This document shows positions 27,891-36,369 of a stretch of DNA of 64,000 nucleotides, piece after piece. Position numbers and translations under genes: made by a program. The notes under the pieces are model-generated. The model was given only the letters and a program-made list of their open reading frames with translations. It was not told the origin of the DNA and made no database searches. Position 1 is the stretch's first letter, and each line of letters begins with the position of its first letter. The stretch comes from Rhodopseudomonas palustris (lineage in GTDB: Bacteria > Pseudomonadota > Alphaproteobacteria > Rhizobiales > Xanthobacteraceae): the NCBI RefSeq assembly GCF_034479375.1, contig NZ_CP140155.1, positions 3,696,501 to 3,760,500 on the forward strand, read 5' to 3'.

Positions 27891-30092
27891 ATGGCGGTGG
27901 GCAAGAACAAAGCCGGCGAACGGCGGGAGCCGAAATTCGGCTTGGCCGAATCGCTGTCCGGCCTGCGCCTCAGCCCGCAGGATCGGGTCAGCGTGGCCGA
28001 CGACGACCGTCCGAAGAAGCCCAAAACTCAGGCCAAACCGCAGGCCGCCAAAACCGGCGGCGGCGGACGCAAGGCCCGCGGCAAATCGCGCCGCAAGGGC
28101 GGATTGCGCCGGCTCGTCACCCGCACCGTGTACTGGACCGCGGTCGCCGGCATCTGGGCGGTGCTGGGGGTGGTCGGACTGATGGTGTGGGTCGGCGCGC
28201 ATCTGCCGCCGATCCAGTCGCTGGAGATTCCGAAGCGGCCGCCGACCATCACCATCGTCGGCGCCGACGGCAGCCAGCTCGCGGTGCGCGGCGAGATGGC
28301 CGGCACCAATGTGGCGCTGAAGGAATTGCCGCCTTATCTGCCGAAGGCGTTCATCGCCATCGAGGACCGTCGCTTCTATCAGCATTTCGGCGTCGACCCG
28401 ATGGGCATCGCGCGCGCCGCGGTCGCCAACGTGCTGCATCGCGGCGTGTCGCAGGGCGGCTCGACGCTGACCCAGCAGCTCGCCAAGAACCTGTTCCTGA
28501 CCCAGGACCGCACCCTGATGCGCAAGCTGCAGGAGGTCGAACTGGCGCTGTGGCTGGAGCGCAAGCACTCCAAGACCGAGATTCTCGAGCTCTATCTCAA
28601 CCGGGTGTATTTCGGCTCCGGCGCCTACGGCATCGAGGCGGCGTCGCAGAAATATTTCGGCAAATCGGCCAGGGCGGTGACGCTGGTCGAGGCGGCGATG
28701 CTCGCGGGCCTCGTCAAATCGCCGTCGCGGCTGGCGCCGAACCGCAACCCGGAGGGCGCCGAGAAGCGCGCCCGGCTGGTGCTCGCCGCGATGGCCGACG
28801 CCGATTTCATCACCGACAAGCAGGCGCAGGCGGCGATCGCCAATCCGGTCTACACCGTCAAGCCGACCGGCGCCGGCACCATCAACTACGTCGCCGACTG
28901 GATCGGCGAGGTGCTCGACGATCTGGTCGGGCAGATCGACCAGTCGATCGTGGTCGAAACCTCGATCGATCCGAAACTGCAGGCCGAAGCCGAAGCCGCG
29001 ATCATCGACGAGCTCGCCGCCAAGAGCGTGAAATTCAAGGTCTCGCAGGGCGCGCTGGTGGCGATGACGCCGGACGGCGCGGTGCGGGCGATGATCGGCG
29101 GCCGCAACTACGCCGACAGCCAGTTCAACCGCGCCGTCACCGCCAAGCGGCAGCCGGGCTCGGCGTTCAAGCCGTTCGTGTATCTCACCGCGATCGAGGC
29201 CGGGCTGACGCCGGAGACGATCCGGCAGGACGCGCCGGTCGACGTCAAGGGCTGGCGGCCGGAGAACTACACCCACGAATATTTCGGCGCGGTGACGCTG
29301 ACCCAGGCGCTGTCGATGTCGCTGAACACCGTCGCGGTGCGGCTCGGGCTCGAGGTCGGGCCGAAGAACGTGGTGCGAACCGCGCACCGGCTCGGCATCG
29401 CCTCCAAGCTCGAGGCCAACGCCTCGATCGCGCTCGGCACCTCGGAAGTGTCGGTGCTGGAACTGGTCGGCGCCTACGCGCCGTTCGCCAATGGCGGGCT
29501 GGCGGCGTCGCCGCATGTCGTCGACCGGATCCGCACCGCGAGCGGCAACAAGCTGCTCTATGCGCGACCGAACGATCCGCCGAACCGCGTCGTCGATCCG
29601 CGCGCGGTGGCGATGATGAACACCATGATGCGGGAGACGCTGCAATCCGGCACCGCCAAGAAGGCCGACCTGCCGGGCTGGACTGCCGCCGGCAAGACCG
29701 GCACCAGCCAGGATTTCCGCGACGCCTGGTTCATCGGCTACACCGGGGCGCTGGTCACCGGCGTCTGGCTCGGCAATGACGATAATTCGCCGACCCGGAA
29801 GGCGACCGGCGGCGGCCTGCCGGTCGACGTCTGGACCCGCTTCATGCGCGAGGCGCTGAAAGGCACCGCGCCGCAGCCGCTGCCCGGCGGCGGCTGGAGC
29901 GGCGGCCCGCTGGTCGCAGGCAGCTCCGCGGCCGGCGGCACCATCGCGCAGGCCGGACCGCGCGGCGAGACCCAGATCGTCAACGTCCCGGCCGCCGGCG
30001 CCGCCCGCCCGCAACCCGCCCGCGCCAATGTCCGCCCCGAAGCCGACAGCGGCCTCGACGGCTGGCTGATGGACCGGCTGTTCGGGCGATAG
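27891..30092 (+). CDS. Class A penicillin-binding protein (transglycosylase/transpeptidase)
   Basis: 733-residue bifunctional peptidoglycan synthase of the PBP1A class. A basic, Lys/Arg/Ala-rich cytoplasmic tail of about 80 residues precedes one membrane helix (near residues 80-105). The GT51 transglycosylase domain has the catalytic glutamate in AIEDRRFYQHFGVDP near residue 158. The transpeptidase domain has the SxxK motif in GSAFKPF near residue 425, SLN in SMSLNTVAVR, and KTG in GKTGTSQDF near residue 602. The C-terminus is Gly/Pro/Ala-rich. The start is the ATG at 27891; a TTG two codons upstream is also possible. It polymerises glycan and cross-links peptides at the outer face of the inner membrane. 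Confidence 0.95.
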   Translation: MAVGKNKAGERREPKFGLAESLSGLRLSPQDRVSVADDDRPKKPKTQAKPQAAKTGGGGRKARGKSRRKGGLRRLVTRTVYWTAVAGIWAVLGVVGLMVWVGAHLPPIQSLEIPKRPPTITIVGADGSQLAVRGEMAGTNVALKELPPYLPKAFIAIEDRRFYQHFGVDPMGIARAAVANVLHRGVSQGGSTLTQQLAKNLFLTQDRTLMRKLQEVELALWLERKHSKTEILELYLNRVYFGSGAYGIEAASQKYFGKSARAVTLVEAAMLAGLVKSPSRLAPNRNPEGAEKRARLVLAAMADADFITDKQAQAAIANPVYTVKPTGAGTINYVADWIGEVLDDLVGQIDQSIVVETSIDPKLQAEAEAAIIDELAAKSVKFKVSQGALVAMTPDGAVRAMIGGRNYADSQFNRAVTAKRQPGSAFKPFVYLTAIEAGLTPETIRQDAPVDVKGWRPENYTHEYFGAVTLTQALSMSLNTVAVRLGLEVGPKNVVRTAHRLGIASKLEANASIALGTSEVSVLELVGAYAPFANGGLAASPHVVDRIRTASGNKLLYARPNDPPNRVVDPRAVAMMNTMMRETLQSGTAKKADLPGWTAAGKTGTSQDFRDAWFIGYTGALVTGVWLGNDDNSPTRKATGGGLPVDVWTRFMREALKGTAPQPLPGGGWSGGPLVAGSSAAGGTIAQAGPRGETQIVNVPAAGAARPQPARANVRPEADSGLDGWLMDRLFGR

Positions 30093-30171
30093 CCTCCGCT
30101 CACGATCAAGAGCCGTGCCCGCGTCGCCCCCACCCTCACCCTGATATCGAGGATTGCGGCGGCGCTCTCTT

Positions 30172-30320
30172 CACCCTCCCCTGGAGGGGGAGGGTCGGCA
30201 CGCAGCCCGCGGAGCGGGATGCGTGACGGGGTGGGGTGAGAAGCGGGCACGGCGGACGAACTCTTCGCCACCCCACCCCGCTCGCTGGCGCGAGCGACCC
30301 TCCCCCTCCAGGGGAGGGTT
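30172..30320. repeat. Paired inverted palindromic repeat (CCCTCCCCTGGAGGGGGAGGG type)
   Basis: Left element CCTCCCCTGGAGGGGGAGGG and right element CCCTCCCCCTCCAGGGGAGG are inverted copies about 105 nt apart, with GGGGTGGGGTGAG and CACCCCACCCC inside. Layout resembles the family-A pairs elsewhere in the window but the palindrome differs. It fills the gap between convergent genes. Confidence 0.85.
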
Positions 30321-30343
30321 GATCCTCGCGGCGACCGCCCGAC

Positions 30344-30766
30344 TCAGCGCCGCGTCGCCTGCCAGACGCCGCGGCAGCGGTCGCCCTGGATCAGGCCGCT
30401 CCAGATCCCGGTGCCGGAATTGCCCGACAGCCGGCCGCGGCCCCTGGCGACCGAGGCGCCGACCGAGATCTTGACCGCGACATTGCCGCCGCCGGTGATC
30501 CCGCCCGTGACCTTGCCGCCGCCGGCCGAGGAGACCCGGCGGCCCTGCACGGCGAACGGCGCGTTGTAGGTCGGGCTGCAATTGCCGGCCCTGGTGGCGA
30601 ACACCACGTTCCAGACGCCGTCGAAATGGCCGACGGCGCGCCGTTTCGCCGCCTCGGCGTCGCCGGCGGCCGCGACCAGCCCCAGCCCCAGAGCGGCGGC
30701 GGCGACGAAGCCGGTCCGGGCGAGGCCGCCGAACCGTCCGGAAGGTGAGCTGACAGAGCACGTCAT
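30344..30766 (-). CDS. Exported hypothetical protein
   Basis: 140-residue protein with a signal peptide (ARTGFVAAAALGLGLVAAAG, cut near AEA) and a small mature domain of beta-rich, Gly/Val-rich character: VGHFDGVWNVVFATRAGNC and later GDRCRGVWQATRR, with two cysteines that could pair. The repeated short stretches VAVKISVGASVARGRGRL and GNSGTGIWSGLI suggest a small beta-barrel or lipocalin-like fold, but I cannot assign a family. The start is the ATG at 30766 with GGAG upstream. It is convergent with the penicillin-binding protein gene across a repeat. Confidence 0.75.
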   Translation of the reverse strand: MTCSVSSPSGRFGGLARTGFVAAAALGLGLVAAAGDAEAAKRRAVGHFDGVWNVVFATRAGNCSPTYNAPFAVQGRRVSSAGGGKVTGGITGGGNVAVKISVGASVARGRGRLSGNSGTGIWSGLIQGDRCRGVWQATRR

Positions 30767-31141
30767 GGGAGTCTCCGACAATGAAGCGGCGACCGGCGGG
30801 GATGCGAACGGTCGGCCTCGGCGCATATGCTGCGAAGTATCGACTGAAAATGTGTCTACGGAGTATGCGACGAGGCTGGGCGCCGAAAGGTTCGTCATTC
30901 GGCCGGGGCCGGGCCGGGCCGGCGGCGGGCCCGCGCTGCGCGGCGTTATCCGTTGCCAATCCGGCCGCGCTCTGCCATAAGCGCAACCTTCGTCGCCCGG
31001 CTGATCAAGGGCTGCCGTGGCGATGAGCCTGCCGGTTTTTCCCGCAAGGGAACAAACCGAGCAACTTCAACGCTCTAACGAGCATTTTGAGCCTGCGCAG
31101 CGCCTCACCGGCGCGTTTTGCGCGTGGCATAGGAGAGCCAA
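30767..31141. other. Intergenic region: divergent promoters and rpmI leader
   Basis: No gene is supported in these 375 nt. An open frame at 30781-31026 is arginine-rich with no Shine-Dalgarno and is rejected. The right part is the leader of the ribosomal-protein operon. It contains a small hairpin GCTC-TAAC-GAGC followed by ATTTTG near 31070-31087, and a GGAGAG Shine-Dalgarno just before rpmI. Bacterial rpmI-rplT leaders are often L20-responsive; the structure here is not distinctive enough to call. Confidence 0.5.
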
Positions 31142-31342
31142 ATGCCCAAGCTGAAGACCAAATCGGGCGCCAAAAAGCGCTTCAAAGTCACCGCCACCGG
31201 TAAGGTGATGTCCGCCCAGCGCGGCAAGCGCCACGGCATGATCAAGCGCACCAAGAAGCAGATCCGTCAGCTTCGCGGCACCCGCGTGATCTTCAAGACC
31301 GACGGCGACAACATCAAGAAGTATTTCTTGCCGAACGCCTGA
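31142..31342 (+). CDS. rpmI: 50S ribosomal protein L35
   Basis: 66-residue basic protein beginning [20 protein letters not shown] and ending KYFLPNA, a complete L35 of normal length that joins the 50S subunit late in assembly. A strong GGAGAG Shine-Dalgarno precedes the ATG. It is followed 87 nt later by rplT. The usual upstream gene infC is not here; it lies at 52934-53473 on the opposite strand. Confidence 0.98.
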
Positions 31343-31429
31343 CCGTTCACGCCGCGCCTTTGCGCGGCAGCCTCATCGGGCCGCGTCCGCGCGGCCAAGC
31401 AAACCAATTTCAGATGAAGGAGATCAGTC

Positions 31430-31789
31430 ATGGCTCGCGTCAAACGCGGTGTGACGGCTCACGCCAAGCATAAGAAAGTCTACAAGGCCGCCAAGGGTTT
31501 CCGCGGCCGCCGCAAGAACACCATCCGGGCCGCCAAGGCCGCGGTCGACAAGGCCGGCCAATACGCCTTCCGCGATCGCAAGCGCAAGAAGCGCACGTTC
31601 CGCGCGCTGTGGATCCAGCGCATCAACGCCGCGGTGCGCCCGCTCGGCATGACCTACAGCGTGTTCATCAACGGCCTCGCCAAATCGGGCGTGATCGTCG
31701 ACCGCAAGGTGCTGTCGGACCTCGCGATCACCGAACCGGCGGCGTTCCAGGCGATCGCCGAGAAGGCCAAGGCCGCGCTCGCGGCCTGA
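31430..31789 (+). CDS. rplT: 50S ribosomal protein L20
   Basis: 119-residue L20, one of the primary 23S rRNA-binding proteins and required for early 50S assembly. Signature stretches are [32 protein letters not shown] and [29 protein letters not shown] forms its Shine-Dalgarno. In other bacteria L20 represses its own operon by binding the leader mRNA. A family-B palindromic repeat follows, then pheS. Confidence 0.98.
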   Translation: MARVKRGVTAHAKHKKVYKAAKGFRGRRKNTIRAAKAAVDKAGQYAFRDRKRKKRTFRALWIQRINAAVRPLGMTYSVFINGLAKSGVIVDRKVLSDLAITEPAAFQAIAEKAKAALAA

Positions 31790-31835
31790 GGCTGCAAGGC
31801 TGCATGAGTAGCCTGAGGTTGATACAAGGTTGACC

Positions 31836-31909
31836 GTCATCGCCGGGCTTGACCCGGCGATCCATCATTTCGAGAAGCGATGGATGCCCGGGTCAAGCCC
31901 GGGCATGAC
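31836..31909. repeat. Palindromic intergenic repeat, family B
   Basis: GTCATCGCCGGGCTTGACCC ... GGGTCAAGCCCGGGCATGAC with the inner ATCCATC/GATGGAT arm. Located in the 142-bp gap between rplT and pheS, so any transcript crossing it would carry a stable hairpin. Same family as 11699-11772. Confidence 0.88.
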
Positions 31910-31931
31910 TTCTTGAGGGGAACGGCGGCTC

Positions 31932-33014
31932 ATGTCCAATCTCGAAAACCTACAAACCCAGATCCTCGCCGATATCGCCGCCGCCTCCGACGAGGCCGCG
32001 CTCGAAGCGGTGCGCGTCGGCGCGCTCGGCAAGAAGGGCTCGATCTCGGCGCTGCTCGCCACGCTCGGCAAGATGGACCCCGAGCAGCGCAAGACCGAGG
32101 GCGCGGCGATCAACCTCGCCAAGGAGGCCGTCACGCAAGCGCTGACCGCGCGTCGCGACGTGCTCAAGGCCGCGGCGCTCGACGCGAGACTCGCGTCCGA
32201 GACGATCGACGTCACCCTGCCGCTGCGCGAGCCGCTCGCCGAGGCCGGCCGGATCCATCCGCTCAGCCAGGTCTGGGACGAACTCACCGCGATCTTCGCC
32301 GACATGGGCTTTGCGATCGCCGAAGGTCCGGACATCGAGACCGACGACTACAATTTCACCAAGCTGAACTTCCCCGAGGGCCATCCGGCCCGCGAGATGC
32401 ACGACACCTTCTACTTCAATCCGAAGGAAGACGGCTCGCGCCTGCTGCTGCGGACTCACACCTCGCCGGTGCAGGTCCGCACCATGCTGAGCCAGAAGCC
32501 GCCTATCCGTGTGATCTGTCCCGGCCGCACCTATCGCAGCGATTCTGACCAGACCCACACGCCGATGTTCCATCAGGTCGAGGGTCTCGTCATCGACAAG
32601 GGCAGCCATCTCGGCCACCTGAAGTGGATCCTGCACGAATTCTGCAAGGCGTTCTTCGAGGTCGACAACGTCAACATGCGGTTCCGGCCGTCGTTCTTCC
32701 CGTTCACCGAGCCGTCGCTGGAAGTCGACATCCAGTGCCGCCGCGGCAAGGACGAAATCCGCTTCGGCGAAGGCGAGGACTGGCTGGAGATTCTCGGCTG
32801 CGGCATGGTGCACCCCAACGTGCTGACCGCCTGCGGCCTCGATCCCGACGTGTATCAGGGCTTCGCCTGGGGCATGGGCATCGACCGCATCGCGATGCTG
32901 AAATACGGCATGAGCGATCTGCGGCAATTGTTCGAGGCGGATTCGCGCTGGCTCAATCACTACGGCTTCAAGCCGCTGGACATCCCGACGCTGGCGGGCG
33001 GATTGAGTTCGTGA
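31932..33014 (+). CDS. pheS: Phenylalanine-tRNA ligase alpha subunit
   Basis: 360-residue catalytic alpha subunit of the (alpha-beta)2 enzyme that charges tRNA-Phe. The N-terminal coiled coil is followed by the class II catalytic core: motif 2 around [28 protein letters not shown], the phenylalanine pocket FMHQVEG-like segment [13 protein letters not shown], and motif 3 [17 protein letters not shown]. Length matches the family. Its partner pheT starts 890 nt downstream; normally they are adjacent, and here a DUF559 nuclease gene with two repeat pairs lies between them. Confidence 0.98.
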   Translation: MSNLENLQTQILADIAAASDEAALEAVRVGALGKKGSISALLATLGKMDPEQRKTEGAAINLAKEAVTQALTARRDVLKAAALDARLASETIDVTLPLREPLAEAGRIHPLSQVWDELTAIFADMGFAIAEGPDIETDDYNFTKLNFPEGHPAREMHDTFYFNPKEDGSRLLLRTHTSPVQVRTMLSQKPPIRVICPGRTYRSDSDQTHTPMFHQVEGLVIDKGSHLGHLKWILHEFCKAFFEVDNVNMRFRPSFFPFTEPSLEVDIQCRRGKDEIRFGEGEDWLEILGCGMVHPNVLTACGLDPDVYQGFAWGMGIDRIAMLKYGMSDLRQLFEADSRWLNHYGFKPLDIPTLAGGLSS

Positions 33015-33070
33015 GCAGTTTCGCTGTCGCCGTGCGTGTCGCGCTGGACGAGAAGGCTGCGACAAGCGTC

Positions 33071-33256
33071 GCCCTCACCCCAGCCCTCTCCCGCAAGCGG
33101 GAGAGGGGGCAGGCCGCGGCTGCGGGAGCTCATCGGCTGAACGCGGGCGTTGTTAGTTGAAGATGATTTGTCATTGAGATGATTGAAAGCCTCGCATCCC
33201 GGCACGACGCGCTCCCTCTCCCGCTTGCGGGAGAGGGTCGGGTGAGGGCGACACGG
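33071..33256. repeat. Inverted pair of family-A palindromes (REPIN-like), left of the DUF559 gene
   Basis: Two copies of the palindrome CCCTCTCCCGC-AAG/TTG-GCGGGAGAGGG lie at about 33084-33107 and 33213-33236. The first has its GCCCTCACCCC flank on the left; the second has GGGTGAGGGCGAC on the right, so the flanks point outward. About 105 nt of non-repeated sequence separate them. The gene for the DUF559 protein starts 15 nt after the second flank. Confidence 0.88.
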
Positions 33257-33270
33257 GCACGGAGCTGGCG

Positions 33271-33762
33271 ATGAACGATCCGAAGCAGCCGACCTGGAAG
33301 GTCTCTCCCAGCCTGCGCCGCAATGCGCGCGAGCCGCGGAAGGCATCCACCGACGCCGAGCGGCTGATGTGGGCGGCGCTGCGCGACAAGCAGCTCAATG
33401 GATTCTCGTTTCGCCGCCAGGTGCCGATCGGGCCGTTCATCGCCGACTTCGCCTGCCACTCGGTGAAGCTGGTGGTCGAGATCGACGGCGGCCAGCATTT
33501 TTCCGACGACGGCGAACGCACCGATGCGTCGCGGACGGCGGCGATCGAGGCGCGCGGCTTCCGGATTGTTCGCTTCAGCAATGCCGACGTGATGAGCAAT
33601 CGGGCCGGGGTGCTGCAGAGCATTGCGGATGTGCTTGCCGCAAGTGCCCCCACCCCAACCCTCTCCCGCAAGCGGGAGAGGGAGCGCGCTGCGCGCGAGG
33701 CCAAGCAGCGGCCTGAACAGACCAATTCAAAGCAGCGTCCTGCAACGGACGATGCGGACTAA
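33271..33762 (+). CDS. DUF559 endonuclease-domain protein (Vsr-like fold)
   Basis: 163-residue protein. The DUF559 domain spans about residues 14-125: RKASTDAERLMWAALRDKQL, FRRQVPIGPFIADFAC and LVVEIDGGQHF, the latter two giving the acidic D/E residues of a PD-(D/E)XK, Vsr-like nuclease, then GFRIVRFSNADVMSN. The last 35 or so residues (APTPTLSRKRERERA and onward) are translated directly from a family-A palindromic repeat, so the tail is a fusion with repeat sequence. The gene splits pheS from pheT and is bracketed by inverted repeat pairs on both sides. A GGAG Shine-Dalgarno precedes the ATG. Nuclease activity is family inference; no target is known. Confidence 0.85.
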   Translation: MNDPKQPTWKVSPSLRRNAREPRKASTDAERLMWAALRDKQLNGFSFRRQVPIGPFIADFACHSVKLVVEIDGGQHFSDDGERTDASRTAAIEARGFRIVRFSNADVMSNRAGVLQSIADVLAASAPTPTLSRKRERERAAREAKQRPEQTNSKQRPATDDAD

Positions 33763-33845
33763 CAGCATGACACGCAGCCCCTCCATCCGGCACGACGCGC
33801 CCCCTCTCCCGCTTGCGGGAGAGGGTTGGGGTGAGGGCGACGCGC
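33646..33845. repeat. Inverted pair of family-A palindromes (REPIN-like), right of and overlapping the DUF559 gene
   Basis: First element CCCCCACCCCAACC then the palindrome CTCTCCCGCAAGCGGGAGAG (inside the DUF559 coding sequence), second element CCTCTCCCGCTTGCGGGAGAGG followed by TTGGGGTGAGGGCGACG just before pheT. Flanks again point outward. The sequence before the second element, CCGGCACGACGCGC, is shared with the left pair, so part of the inner unit is conserved too. Confidence 0.88.
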
Positions 33846-33903
33846 GGCCGAGCCTCGCCATTCAGCACGATACACGCACAGCGCCAGACGGAAGTCACAC
33901 CCG

Positions 33904-36312
33904 ATGAAACTCACCCTCTCCTGGCTGAAAGACCATCTCGACACCGACGAGCCCCTCGACGCGCTCGCCGACAAGCTCACCATGATCGGGCTCGAGGTCG
34001 AGGGCATCGAGGACAAGGCCAAGGCGCTGGCGCCGTTCACCATCGCCTTGGTGCTGACCGCCGAGAAGCATCCCAACGCCGACAAGCTGCAGGTCTGCAG
34101 CGTCGACACCGGCGCGGGCGCGCCGGTGCAGGTGGTGTGCGGCGCGCCGAATGCACGCGCCGGGCTCGTCACCGTGTTCGCGCCGCCCGGCACCTACATC
34201 CCGGCGAAGAACATCACGCTGGGCATCGGCAACATCCGCGGCGTCGAGAGCCGCGGCATGCTGTGCTCGGCCGCCGAGCTGGAGCTCTCCGAGGATCATG
34301 ACGGCATCATCGAGCTGCCGGCGGACGCGCCGGTCGGCCAGGGCTTTGCAGAATGGGCCGGGCTCGGCGATCCGGTGCTCGACATCAATCTGACGCCGAA
34401 CCGGCAGGACTGCGCCGGCATTTCCGGCATCGCGCGCGATCTCGCCGCCGCCGGCATGGGCAAGTTCAAGAACCCGTCGATCAAGCCGATCAAGGGCGAA
34501 TTCCCCTGCCCAGTGAAGGTCAGCGTCGAAGACGCCAAGCTCTGCCCCGGCTTCGCGCTGCGGCTGGTGCGCGGCGTCAAGAACGGGCCGTCGCCGGACT
34601 GGCTGCAGCAGCGGCTCACCGCGATCGGCCTGCGCCCGATCAACGCGCTGGTCGACATCACCAACTTCCTGACCTTCGACCGCTCGCGCCCGCTGCACGT
34701 GTTCGACGCCGCGAAGGTCGAGGGCGATCTGGTCGTGCGCCGCGCGAACGACGGCGAGACGCTGCTGGCGCTCGACGGCCGCAGCTACACGCTCGACAGC
34801 AACGTCTGCGTCATCGCCGACGCGCACGGCGTCGAATCGCTCGCCGGCATCATGGGCGGCGAGGCCTCCGGCTGCTCGGACGACACCACCGACGTGCTGA
34901 TCGAATCCGCGCTGTGGAACGAGATCAATATCGCGCAGTCCGGCCGCAGACTCGGCATCAACACCGACGCGCGCTATCGCTTCGAGCGCGGCGTCGATCC
35001 CGCCTTCATGATGCCGGGGCTCGACCTCGCGACGCATCTGGTGATGCAGTTCTGCGGCGGCACGCCGTCGGAAGCCGTCGTGGTCGGCAATGCGTTCGGC
35101 GAGGACCGCATCATCGACTTCCCGCTGAGTGAAGTGAAGCGGCTCGCCGGCATCGAAGTGCCGTTCACCGAAGTCCGCCGCATCCTGACGCATCTCGGTT
35201 TCATGGTGGCGGGTTCGGGCGCCGTGGTGAAGGTCGCGGTGCCGTCGTGGCGCAGCGACGTCCACGGCAAGGCCGACATCGTCGAGGAGATCGTCCGCAT
35301 CGTCGGCGTCGACAAGGTGCCGATGACGCCGTTCGAACGCGGCGACGCCCCGCGCAAGCCGGTGCTGACCCAGATCCAGACCCGCACCCGCCGCGCCAAG
35401 CGCGCACTCGCCGCACGCGGCCTGACCGAGGCGGTGACCTGGTCGTTCATCTCAAAACCCAGCGCCGAAGCCTTCGGCGGCGGCCAGCCGGAGCTGGCGC
35501 TGGCCAATCCGATCGCGTCGGATCTGTCCGACATGCGGCCGAGCCTGCTGCCGGGCCTGATCGCCGCCGCGCAGGCCAACGCCGATCGCGGCACGCCGGA
35601 TCTGGCGCTGTTCGAGGTCGGGCAGATCTTCAAGGGCGACCGGCCGCAGGATCAATTCATCGCGGCGAGCGGCGTGCGCCGCGGCGTCGCCTCGTCGCAG
35701 GGCCTCGGCCGGCACTGGTCGGGCTCGGCGCCGGCCACCGCGCTCGACGCCAAGGCCGATGCCTTCGCGGTGCTGGCCGCCGCCGGCGCGCCGATGGCGG
35801 GGCTGCAGATCGCAACCAACAAGCTGCCTGCCTGGCTGCATCCCGGCCGCTCCGGCGCGATCCAGATCGGGCCGCAGAACGTGCTGGGTTACTTCGGCGA
35901 GCTGCATCCGCGCGTGCTCGAACAGCTCCACGCCGACGGCCCGCTGGTCGCATTCGAAGTGATCCTCGACCGGATCCCCGACGCCAAGCAGCGCCCGACC
36001 CGCGCCAAGCCGGCGCTGGAATTGTCGGCGTTCCAGCCGGTGTCGCGCGACTTCGCCTTCATCGTCGACCGCAAGGTCGCGGCCGCCGACCTGGTCCGCG
36101 CCGCCCAGGGCATCGACAAGAAGCTGATTACTTCGGTCGGGGTGTTCGACGTCTATGAGGGCAAGGGCATCGACCCGGACAAGAAGTCGATCGCGATCGC
36201 GGTGACGCTGCAGCCGCGCGACAAGACCATGACCGACCAGGAAATCGACGCCGTCGGAGAGAAGATCGTCGCCGAAGTCACCAAGAAGACCGGCGGCGTG
36301 CTGCGCGGGTAG
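33904..36312 (+). CDS. pheT: Phenylalanine-tRNA ligase beta subunit
   Basis: 802-residue beta subunit, normal for the bacterial form. The N-terminus has the EMAP-like tRNA-binding domain ([11 protein letters not shown], then [16 protein letters not shown]), followed by B3/B4 editing, B5, the inactive catalytic-like core and the C-terminal ferredoxin-fold anticodon-binding domain ([19 protein letters not shown] to the end). It pairs with PheS, encoded just upstream but separated by the DUF559 gene. The start is the ATG at 33904, about 60 nt past the end of a palindromic repeat, which may influence pheT translation or mRNA stability. Confidence 0.97.
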   Translation: MKLTLSWLKDHLDTDEPLDALADKLTMIGLEVEGIEDKAKALAPFTIALVLTAEKHPNADKLQVCSVDTGAGAPVQVVCGAPNARAGLVTVFAPPGTYIPAKNITLGIGNIRGVESRGMLCSAAELELSEDHDGIIELPADAPVGQGFAEWAGLGDPVLDINLTPNRQDCAGISGIARDLAAAGMGKFKNPSIKPIKGEFPCPVKVSVEDAKLCPGFALRLVRGVKNGPSPDWLQQRLTAIGLRPINALVDITNFLTFDRSRPLHVFDAAKVEGDLVVRRANDGETLLALDGRSYTLDSNVCVIADAHGVESLAGIMGGEASGCSDDTTDVLIESALWNEINIAQSGRRLGINTDARYRFERGVDPAFMMPGLDLATHLVMQFCGGTPSEAVVVGNAFGEDRIIDFPLSEVKRLAGIEVPFTEVRRILTHLGFMVAGSGAVVKVAVPSWRSDVHGKADIVEEIVRIVGVDKVPMTPFERGDAPRKPVLTQIQTRTRRAKRALAARGLTEAVTWSFISKPSAEAFGGGQPELALANPIASDLSDMRPSLLPGLIAAAQANADRGTPDLALFEVGQIFKGDRPQDQFIAASGVRRGVASSQGLGRHWSGSAPATALDAKADAFAVLAAAGAPMAGLQIATNKLPAWLHPGRSGAIQIGPQNVLGYFGELHPRVLEQLHADGPLVAFEVILDRIPDAKQRPTRAKPALELSAFQPVSRDFAFIVDRKVAAADLVRAAQGIDKKLITSVGVFDVYEGKGIDPDKKSIAIAVTLQPRDKTMTDQEIDAVGEKIVAEVTKKTGGVLRG

Positions 36313-36369
36313 TTCGTCGCGGGCGGGTCGCGCTTACGGTCTCAGTGCACGGAGCTGCTTTGCGCGTCT

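Noticed and set aside
30781..31026. 81-codon frame upstream of rpmI
   Set aside because: Arginine-rich with no Shine-Dalgarno or family match, in the promoter and leader region.
33071..33845. Possible CRISPR array
   Set aside because: The copies are palindromes in inverted pairs with variable spacing and no equal spacers; no cas genes.
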